A DNA stretch of 64,000 bases from NCBI RefSeq assembly GCF_030253575.1, contig NC_080566.1:6953501-7017500 (forward strand), given 5' to 3'. Positions within the stretch are counted from its first letter, which is position 1. Each line of letters starts with the position of its first letter. Position numbers and translations under genes: made by a program. Source of the DNA: Rhododendron vialii (taxonomy: Eukaryota; Streptophyta; Magnoliopsida; Ericales; Ericaceae). Below the pieces are notes generated by a model. It saw only the letters and a program-made list of their open reading frames with translations. It did no database searches and was not told where the DNA came from. Shown here in pieces: positions 56,182 to 64,000 of the stretch.

Positions 56182-56640
56182 GAGAATAATTTTGTTCACC
56201 TGCCTTTAAAGAAGGTGAACATTATCCTCCCAGTAATTGGTGAAAATTGTGTAGAGTCTCCAAAATCACTACACTTATTGGTAATAATGGAGTTAGTTTG
56301 TGATATGACCTATACAATTTTCACCAATGACGGAAAAAGTAATGTTCATCCTCTTTAAATGAAGGAACGCTGCTACGGGTACAGCAGATGTTGTACAGCA
56401 GCCTCGCACAGACCACTTTTGTGCCTGTCTCGGGTCCCACAAAGATGATCGGAGCCGCTCATTTTGTTTAAAATACTTCTTTTTATGGTCCTTGTAAAAA
56501 ATCATCTCAATCCGATATCGGAAAGAGTGTTTACAAGTCATCCGACTTTACTTCAAAATTTAGGCTACCTGTGTCTTTACTTGTCATTATACTGTAAATG
56601 AAGACACCTCTTTAAAAGAAGGTGAACAAAATTATTTTCT
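56182..56640. mobile_element. hAT-like MITE with 8-bp target duplication
   Basis: 459 bp. Ends GAGAATAATTTTGTTCACC and GGTGAACAAAATTATTTTCT are inverted copies. The flanking duplication TGATCCGG lies at 56,174-56,181 and 56,641-56,648; 8 bp is the hAT length. Inside, a second palindrome (about 56,203-56,365) pairs GGTGAACATTATCC with the mirrored GATGAACATTACTT. The centre (GTACAGCAGATGTTGTACAG) is another small palindrome. No transposase. Confidence 0.8.
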
Positions 56641-56737
56641 TGATCCGGACTTGATTTTTTTTTTTTTTTTAATCTCATCCGGACTTGATGTTGCCAATAG
56701 TAATTGTTCAATTATATTCCTTGCTCGTTATGTGTTT

Positions 56738-57678
56738 TTTTTTTTTTTTGTCAATAGAGAAATTTTTTTATTAATCTGATAGACAAAAGCATAAACATTA
56801 GACAAACGGAAATCCCATTGGAACAAAATGAACGAACGTCCACAGACCGGACAAACCATTAGAAAGGGCTTTTTGAGCACACGTATGTGCAGCCCGATTA
56901 CACTCATGCCTAACGAAAGTGAAATCACTGGAAATAAACAAATTCTTCAACGCAGAACAATCATGAATAAGCAACGCAATATCAGAAGGTGGGTCGTTGG
57001 AGTCCAAACAGCTTTTTACAATTGCTTGCGAATCTGATTCATTAGACACCCGTGAAAGATTAAGAGCCATACCCAGTTTCAACCCATCCCGGATTGCTAG
57101 AGCTTCTGCAACACGTGCCGAGGTGATTCCGGGACGAATATTCAGAGATATACCCATACCCATAACCTTACCGTCTTCTCCACGAGCAAGAGGACCGGTT
57201 CCTTTTTTGTGTTCATTGATACAGCCACAGCCACATTGATCTTGATTTGATTACCTGAAGGGCATTGCCAAGCCAAGGTTTCCCATTGATCTCGCCTCGT
57301 TGGCGGAGAAGAGATCTTGGAATTTGCATCCAAGAACTCATAAAAATCACCTTGCGCTTTTCCACAAACAGCCTCTATTGTCCAAATTTTACCATCGAAA
57401 GTAAAATCATTCATAGCACGCCAGACCCACCAACAATAAAGGAATCCCAAACCCATAGAAGAAGAAGGTAGATGGTTCTGAGCTATACGCTCTTGCAAGC
57501 ACTCCCGCCCGTCCGTCATGTGTCTGCACTCTTGTAGCTCCTCAGGCCGTAACCGAAAAGGGGAGAGTGTCCACACCTTGATGGCCGGCCCCCATAATTT
57601 CCTCCAAACTGATGGTAAAACATTGGAAACACTTGTTTTTCCCGTCTGGATAGCTAGACGAGAGCACAAAGTTGCGCA
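56738..57678 (-). mobile_element. 5'-truncated LINE (L1-type) with RNase H-like domain
   Basis: Minus-strand insertion with a 10-bp target duplication TTATGTGTTT (56,728-56,737 and 57,679-57,688) and an A-tail (T run at about 56,738-56,749 on the plus strand), as target-primed reverse transcription leaves. The coding remains start at about 57,669 with the linker after the reverse transcriptase (W-V-W-R-A-M-N-D-F-T-F-D-G-K-I-W) and go on, after a frameshift near 57,150, into RNase H-like motifs (A-E-A-L-A-I-R-D-G-L; E-S-D-S-Q-A; F-V-R-H-E-C-N-R-A-A-H). The expected K-I-N-V-D is K-I-N-V-A, so a catalytic acid is lost. Dead copy. Confidence 0.85.
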
Positions 57679-57688
57679 CTTATGTGTT

Positions 57689-57957
57689 TCACTAACTAAA
57701 ACAAGTACTTATTTTTTGAATTCAAGGTGATATATTATAAGAGAATAACATGTCTTATAATGTGAAAAATAAGTATTTAAAAAAAAGAATCTTAGCGGAA
57801 TGGGGGTGTATTCTACTAACTAAAATAAATACTTAACTATTTTTCAAATAAGTACTTACTTTTTGAATTATACCTTATGTATTGTAAGAAAATGACATAT
57901 CTTGTCAACCGGAAAACAAGTACTTAAAAAATAACAACTTTAGCGGAACGGAACCTA
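57689..57957. repeat. Two copies of a short palindromic repeat
   Basis: About 57,700-57,800 and 57,828-57,957. Each runs from AAGTACTTATTTTTTGAATT through ACATGTCTTATAATGTGAAA (or its variant) to a mirrored AAATAAGTATTT, and ends TTAGCGGAA. Related pieces are at 38,095-38,190 and 56,035-56,080. Probably a small MITE. Confidence 0.55.
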
Positions 57958-58410
57958 ATTTTGTGCCATTCATGTAGTTAAAAATGACCTTTCATTTTAA
58001 AGTAATTAAAATAATAACAACACTTAAAGGTTAATTTCTCCTAAAAATGAAAGTATTTTCAAAAAATACCGTAAATTCCTTTTTTGGGAGGATCAAGGCT
58101 ATACAAATTATTCAGATAGTAAAATATGAAACAAACTTTAAAAAAATCAGAAAAAGCACCAGTTAACCAAAAAAATCTGTTACTTTTTGACTTATTGTTT
58201 ACTACTGTATAACCAAACCAAACCGAGTCTTATGTCCCAATCACTTATTGTTTACTATAATAATTCTAATTATTTTCTAGCATGATAGTTTATATTCGCT
58301 TGTTTGTAAATTTTCCAGAAAGCTAACAAAGTTAAAAATAAATAAATAAAACTGAAAACCCAATAATGTACGTCAAATAGTGCCAAAACTCACACTGCAT
58401 ATAAATGAGG

Positions 58411-58531
58411 AGAAAATTTTCAATGCAACGGTTATTTGTAACGTCTCTCTCACATGATGTGGGACCAACACATAAATAGGGCTCACATTGTGAGAGAGCA
58501 TTATAAATAATCGTTGCATTGGAGATTTTTT
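58411..58531. mobile_element. Small palindromic MITE
   Basis: About 120 bp. AATGCAACGGTTATTTGTAA and GTCTCTCTCACAT on the left are mirrored by TTATAAATAATCGTTGCATT and ATTGTGAGAGAGC on the right. The loop contains ATGTGGGACC. It could form one long hairpin. Confidence 0.8.
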
Positions 58532-59159
58532 TTCATAAATATGGAGCAGAGCGTTCAATAATTACTCCTGGATAATCATGAATATCTTCAGGGGTAACCC
58601 TATTCAAAAACAGTTTTGCTATCCCGGAATCTAGTCTGGATTTTGGGGGAAAGGGGAGCTTTTGCACACTTCCATAATTCTCGCTGCTGCAGTTTGATAA
58701 ACCATAGAGAGAGAAAACGACCGTAGAGATCTCTTAACAAATACTCAACTGGAGACTATACTGAAAGAAAGGTACTTAAAGTTTGTTTTTTTTTTTTGAT
58801 AACTCGGTTTCCAGCCAAATGAACCGACTAATCCCGGTAACCAACACAACCGTAGGCTAGCAAGGGCAGTACATTGCCTTATTATTACTGTTATGATCGA
58901 ATCGGCCAAAATCTGAACAGCCCAAATGAGGCATCAACAGAAAACAGGGAGAGGAGTTGGGAGGGGCATGCAGAGGACACCAACTCAACTGGAATGGTCC
59001 CTCTCAAATGAGAAGCGGCCACCCAATGAACTTCCCTATTACACACTTTTATCACACCAATTTGGTGGAGCTACAAAAACCATTTGGCAGCAAAAAAATA
59101 TCACCAAAAAAAAGGAACCACAATGCCACGATACAATTTGAACCAGAAAAGAACCTTAA
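58532..59159. other. Spacer with a poly-T stretch
   Basis: No gene. A T run (58,785-58,797) followed by GATAACTCGGTTTCCAGCC may be the 3' end of a minus-strand retroposon with an A-tail, but I cannot define it. Confidence 0.35.
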
Positions 59160-60638
59160 AGTGACATGAAACTGGATCCTGAACCATCAGCTCAATAGCC
59201 ACACCGCATATCTTTTACCAGCGAATGCAGGCTATATCTACCTGATTAAGTTCTTTGGAAAGAATCGACTCAAAAGCTTTTAGATTCCAAAGTGACAGCT
59301 TCCCTGAACTATACATTTCTGTATATGAGAATAGACACCTGGGAATCCTTCCATTATATACTGCATGGTTTTAAACTGTAGAGGAAAGAAGAGAAAAAGA
59401 AAAAGGAAACTGATTTTGGCTTCCTCCTATATGAGTGTACATGTTATTTGAACGTATGCATCAAACATTAAAATGACAGGTATATTATATAGCACAATGG
59501 CTTCAATAAAAAAATCGAGCAACCTGCTGAGGTTCCATGTAATCCCAATACAGAAAAGTAGAAACATTCAAGTAAGTAAAAACGGGAAATTAACAAATAC
59601 CCTAAGTAATGGTTATCTAGATCAGGAAAGAAAAAATTCTCACGTTGACGGTAAGGAACAAATTCTAGGTTAGCAAACTGAAAAAGACAGAACAAACGTG
59701 CAGCTACTTGCAAATAAAAGTAACAGGTATTGTGTTTCAAGGAAATAATACAACTGAACATGAAGCATTTCATTGTGGCCCTAGCACGGGATGCTTATAA
59801 CGGTTATGTGACAACATTAGAAGATGGGTATACAGTACATGCCATGTCCTCCAGAGATTGACCTTGTTCCTTTCCAATGGACTTCAATTCTTGCAACCAT
59901 ATGCTATAAAGAACTACTGAAAAAGAGAAAAATTGATGGCAAACTCCTCAATCAATATCTTGCTTCATAACCCCATCTCAGGCCAACAATACAAGTTCTC
60001 TCAGTGATACACTAATGAACTCCCATTAAGGCAGGAAATTCAGAGACTGGTTTTGACAAGGAATCAAATTTCATCAGATGGTCATGGTCAAAATTGTTTG
60101 TTGTGGTTCAGAAACCACTTTAATGTGTAACTTAACATCAGAATGAGAAAGTCATAATTTGGAAGTAAGCGAACTCTATTACAATATACGGTTAAGAAAA
60201 CCCAGTAAATTCAACATCTTATGTTTTGCCATTAGAGCGACAGTAAAAATAGTGCGATTGATACCATGTTTGGAGGGAAGCAAATCCCATTATGCAAAAT
60301 GTATTGAAGAAAACACAAGTAAACTCAAGATACAAGAAAATAAACATGGCTGTCCGTCGTCCAAAACATGAAACTCAAACCTTTCCCTCCTCTGCACCTA
60401 TTTGCCCAATTTTTTTTTTAAGGAGACTGATAAGAAGCTTATTGGAACCGCTCACTTACCCTCTTCTTTTTCTTTTCTTTTTTTTGATCCGCTCACTTAC
60501 CCTCTTCTGGAAACACTCATTTACCTCCTTCTTCCTTTAGCATTATTGCAACTGGCAGCAATCTCCTAAAGGATTCACGAGCCCATTGTGCAGCACAAAA
60601 CTTGTTTTCCAACCGCTCGAGGTTTACAAGAGTCCATA
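59160..60638. other. Conserved downstream module of F-box gene 6
   Basis: Non-coding, related to the modules of genes 1, 4 and 5 (TATATAGCACAATGGCTTCA at 59,486; TCAGAGACTGGTTTTGACAA at 60,039; ATAAACATGGCTGTCCGTCG at 60,340). A short T-rich insertion (60,410-60,490) duplicates CCGCTCACTTACCCTCTTCT. Confidence 0.6.
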
Positions 60639-61820
60639 CTAGAGTCTCTTGACCGAAACCAAGGTCTCTGTATATGGAAGAACTTGTACATATGGGGGTG
60701 GAGGCAAATCATGTTCGTGATCTTCGACTTGATCATGGACCTGATACTCTTTCCTTTCACTAGTATTAAGGTTGTACGACATCATCTGTCCATAGCCGCT
60801 CTCCACAAGGAACTCACCATTTTGCCGAAACCCCAATGCCCAATCAATTCCCTGGAAGGGTCCGATAGTGAACTTTTTAGTCCACGACACCTCAATATCC
60901 TCTTCATTCATTACCCATATGTCAAAGGATTTCTTCAACGGAAATTCCTCAGGTGGAAGCATAAATGGATTTGACCACCACTTTGGATAAACAACCATGG
61001 CAAGAGAATTTTTCAAAACGAAAAGTTTCTGTTCACTGTACTGGTCTAACAAGCAAACTTCTGGCATGGGCATCTCTTCGAACACCTCATTGGACATACT
61101 AAATGCCATAATCGCTGGACTACCATCACGTTGATGGTAGGTGTGCCAGAAAAAATCTCCATTCCACACTACATACGAATCATAAAAACATTGGAAACCG
61201 AACTCGACAGGTGACTCTGCATCAACTTCCCTCCAAGAATCTGTACTCAAGTCATATATTTCAATCGCTTCATCAATGCCCCCAATGCCTAAGTCTGTAC
61301 TCTTCATGCCGAATCTGACCACTTTATAATCATTTGTATAGGGAACAAACCCGAATCCCAAATTGCACATATGGTCTTTTTTATAAGAGGATTCAGGAAG
61401 TACCCTAAATTCTTTCATTGAAGGGTTGCATAGCACAATGGGGGGACTTGAACCGAATCGGGTGAGACAAACGACGCCGTTACAAGGACCCAAGATTTGT
61501 AGATCTTTAACATCAAGACCAGTGGAAGAAATGTCCATATCCTCAACTGGGGTTTCATTGGGGACAAAGGACAAGGTGACGCCGCCCTCGCCGCCGTTGA
61601 GGAATCGCTTGACGAGGAGGCAGTGGGTGTTTGCAGCGGCTGCGATAGAGGCAGCGCGATCGTGGTGGAGGTAAATAAAGTTAGGGCTTTGGATGAGAGC
61701 ATACCAGTTTTTGCAGACTGACTTGAGTTGAAGCAGGGATTTCACCGGAAGCCTCCAGAGAATCTCCATGAGCAAATCTTCGGATAGCTTTTCAATCGCC
61801 ATTTGATTTGATGGTGCCAT
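60639..61820 (-). CDS. F-box gene 6 (F-box plus FBA)
   Basis: Intact, 393 residues from the first ATG at 61,820 (M-A-P-S-N-Q) or 387 from the conserved M-A-I-E-K-L at 61,802. F-box at about 11-51 (L-S-E-D-L-L-M-E-I-L-W-R-L-P-V-K-S-L-L-Q). FBA landmarks are I-L-G-P-C-N-G-V-V-C-L, C-N-P-S-M-K-E-F-R, L-G-F-G-F-V-P-Y, W-N-G-D-F-F-W-H, F-D-I-W-V-M and W-T-K-K-F. The C-terminal region has four extra residues (V-E-D-H-E-H-D-L) before P-P-P-P and ends E-T-L-V-S-V-K-R-L. Same subgroup as genes 1, 4 and 5. The (GA)n tract is present upstream but I see no TATAAA between it and the start. Confidence 0.9.
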   Translation of the reverse strand: MAPSNQMAIEKLSEDLLMEILWRLPVKSLLQLKSVCKNWYALIQSPNFIYLHHDRAASIAAAANTHCLLVKRFLNGGEGGVTLSFVPNETPVEDMDISSTGLDVKDLQILGPCNGVVCLTRFGSSPPIVLCNPSMKEFRVLPESSYKKDHMCNLGFGFVPYTNDYKVVRFGMKSTDLGIGGIDEAIEIYDLSTDSWREVDAESPVEFGFQCFYDSYVVWNGDFFWHTYHQRDGSPAIMAFSMSNEVFEEMPMPEVCLLDQYSEQKLFVLKNSLAMVVYPKWWSNPFMLPPEEFPLKKSFDIWVMNEEDIEVSWTKKFTIGPFQGIDWALGFRQNGEFLVESGYGQMMSYNLNTSERKEYQVHDQVEDHEHDLPPPPYVQVLPYTETLVSVKRL

Positions 61821-61879
61821 TTGATCTCTGTGGTTTAATCAGGGCTTCTATCTTGTCTTCTTTTACTTTACTCGTTCGT

Positions 61880-61880
<1 letters not shown>

Positions 61881-61919
<39 letters not shown>
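61881..61919 (-). repeat. (GA)n microsatellite upstream of gene 6
   Basis: About 17 GA units on the coding strand, about 60 bases before the first ATG. Confidence 0.9.
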
Positions 61920-61921
<2 letters not shown>

Positions 61922-61924
61922 CAT

Positions 61925-63430
61925 GGAAAGGAAGAGGATCATCTCTAGTGCAAGAAAATGCACTGGACTGTGGCCCGTTTGTACTTTGTAGGTCTATCCC
62001 GGACTCATTTTATTCATATTATTGTAATCTTATTATGTTGGGAGACAATCATGTCCGAAATCATATAAAATGATTCTCGATCAACCTGATTTGTGGCGTA
62101 GATCATTATTTTTTTTTGACAAGCTCTAAGATAAGGACATTTAAGATCATTAAAGTAGGCTCAAAAAGGCCCACAAACGAGCAAATCAGAAAATGGACTA
62201 AAGAATCGAAAGACATTCATACATATATCTGCAATGTGAAAATGTTCCCAACCCCTTTTTATATTTGCAGTTTTGCACTCTTTTTTTCTTTATATTCATG
62301 GAAATTAATCATATTTACATATAAGTATTTTAGTTTTCTAACACGTCAAAAATGATAGAATAATACAATAAATTCAGATAACTTAAAATGAAAGAGGTGT
62401 GCAGATGATAGAAGGGGATTAGGGGAGTGCAAAATTCTTTGTTTTTAAAGAAAAATAATAAACAATTATAAAAAATAAAAAAAAAGTGATTATAAACCTT
62501 CCAACTAGTTCCAACATAGTGGGACTACTATGGCAGCTGCTCCACGTCATTCTTCATGCAATCCTCTGACATCTAAAAGCCGAATCAATTTATTGATGGA
62601 TGTATCCTTCATTTGATATGGTTGTTTATTTGTCTTTATGTATGCAATTTTTCTTTGTTCAGTTGTATTAGTTGCACCGGTAGGTTGTATTATTCAGTCA
62701 TCAATGAATTTCTATCTCTTCCACCAACAAAAAACACGTTCCAACATAGGTAACTTAATGGTCATTAAAGATATTATACAAAAAAAAAATGTTATTTTCT
62801 CTAAAAAAATGTCAACTACTCGACTGTCGAGAACGTCGAAACTGATATGCTTATCAACTTGGATATTATCAAAATCTGTGACTAGACCTTCGTCTATGTT
62901 TCTTTTTTGTTTTAACATAAAGAGCTATTCGGCATCTTAATAGTTTCTACTAATAGATTGGATGATGCAAGAGTATAGAGAGATGCTAAGGAAGATAAAA
63001 TTGAGAGAGATTGATGGACAAGGTTGAGTAGAAGAGCGCAGTATCGACGAAGATCTAATCTTTGATTTTGTTTGATACGTAAATCGTTTCAGGCATCCCA
63101 GTTATGTTTCGAGGGAAAATAGTTCAATCAAATACTACTACTATTTCTTGGCTCTTTCACGTTTCCAAGTCTCAATTGTTGTTTTACTTTCTCTCCCCCA
63201 TATCTCTGCTCCGTTTCTTTTTTTTCTTTCACTTTACTGGATATCATCGCAAGGGTGAAACAGCAAAACGGCAAAGAGGATCTGGTTCACCTGATATCAA
63301 CACGTTTGTTGGCAAATGACTAAAACAAAGATCTCAACAACGCACAGCTTGAGGACCATATTGAAAGAAGCAGTGGTGAAAAATATATTTGACAATCTCA
63401 CGTAGTTACATTACTTCCCTGAATTACATC
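61925..63430. other. No gene recognised
   Basis: AT-rich intergenic region upstream of gene 6. Nothing supported on either strand. Confidence 0.4.
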
Positions 63431-64000
63431 CTCTATGTATCAATAGGCCAGAAAAGGCAACTCCAAAATATTTCAGCTGAAAGAGGAGTGATACATGAAA
63501 CTGGAATCGTATGCCTGGGCCAAACTTTCCTGAACCATGAGCTCAAAGCTTTTGGCACTCCATCAATTGTATGCTGCATAATGAATAATACAGTGAGTGG
63601 AGGAAAGAAGAGATGCAAGGAAAAAGGGAAAAAAGGAAACTGTGTTTGGCATCCTCCAACATGAATGCACACAGTAAGTCGAACATACGGATCAGATGTC
63701 CAAATGAAAAGTATTATTGCACCAATCTCAGGTTACATGAATCCAATCACCGCATCACGCAGAAGAAAAGGAAAACATAGTATAAATAAAATAAACCATC
63801 AATTTTCTTGCCAGTGGTAAAAACAATGCTACTATAGCAAACTGAATTAGAAGGAACAGATACATTGCTATTTCCAAAAAAAATAAAGAAGAGGCTACCT
63901 TGACAAATGGCAATATTAGAATAGACCATGAAGCTTTACATCATGGCCCTAGCACTGAATATTCTTACGGGTGATGTCACGACATTAGATGATGGTTTGC
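63431..64000. other. Downstream module of a further F-box gene (cut by the window end)
   Basis: GAAACTGGAATCGTATGC (63,498), GGCCAAACTTTCCTGAACCA, TTGCCAGTGGTAAAAACAAT (63,810) and GAAGCTTTACATCATGGCCC (63,930) match the start of the modules after genes 4, 5 and 6. The gene itself should lie past the right edge. Confidence 0.7.

Noticed and set aside
57142-57669. Host RNase H-like gene
   Set aside because: The A-tail, 10-bp target duplication, frameshift and lost catalytic residue show a dead LINE 3' end.
33191-64000. Presence of an S-RNase gene or other female determinant
   Set aside because: I looked for T2 RNase motifs in the frames of both strands and saw none; the S-locus idea therefore stays a hypothesis.
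1-64000. CRISPR array or tRNA genes
   Set aside because: The direct repeats seen are a minisatellite and plant repeat units, and no stretch shows paired A and B boxes with a cloverleaf.

Overview
The window is nuclear DNA of a flowering plant, most likely a eudicot. The evidence is plant-type U2 snRNA genes with the plant upstream sequence element (USE), an F-box/FBA gene family typical of eudicots, a PLS-class pentatricopeptide (PPR) gene, and many plant transposon relics. I cannot name the species. The base composition is AT-rich and most of the window is repeats. The real protein genes are all on the minus strand in the right half.

Left half (1 to about 32.4 kb): a decaying, repeatedly duplicated U2 snRNA locus. 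Four U2 copies lie on the minus strand near 0.4-0.6, 7.6, 15.1 and 29.1 kb, plus two 3' fragments near 3.4-3.6 kb. Two copies (15,048-15,243 and 29,008-29,203) are full length, with USE, a TATA-like box and a plant 3' box. The other two carry deletions. The sequence upstream of U2 has multiplied into a tandem array of about 0.9-1.5 kb units. Most units hold a long foldback (inverted-repeat) element and many carry a poly-C tract. A block of roughly 7-10 kb has itself duplicated (about 8.3-15.4 kb corresponds to about 18.5-29.4 kb), and inverted arms flank the array in each copy. A second dispersed repeat is full of short palindromes of the form TGCGCC-n-GGCGCA. Pieces of one PPR gene are scattered through the region; the longest (29,936-32,417) is a pseudogene cut by a solo LTR. 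Datable insertions with target-site duplications (TSDs) are a 1.6-kb Mutator-like element (9 bp TSD), a 2.7-kb solo LTR (5 bp TSD) and a 0.8-kb solo LTR (5 bp TSD).

Right half (about 33 to 64 kb): a tandem array of six F-box genes in the same orientation, all of the F-box plus FBA architecture seen in S-locus F-box (SLF/SFBB) and CPR1-like proteins. Genes 1, 4, 5 and 6 form one subgroup and genes 2 and 3 another. Genes 2 and 3 sit in a 4.6-kb tandem duplication. There is also one split F-box pseudogene and two small F-box fragments. Each gene is followed by a related non-coding module of about 1.3-2.3 kb. The same module starts again at about 63.43 kb without its gene, so a seventh member probably lies just past the right edge. 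Genes 1 and 4 have a (GA)n tract directly upstream of a TATA box. Genes 2 and 5 have early stops that remove the conserved C-terminal tail.

How the parts relate: the F-box proteins would act as substrate receptors of SCF ubiquitin ligases. The arrangement (tandem, co-oriented, divergent copies, pseudogenes, repeat-rich surroundings) resembles S-locus or immune-type F-box clusters, but no S-RNase gene is visible here, so that role is only a hypothesis. The U2 locus and the F-box array look like neighbours with no functional link.
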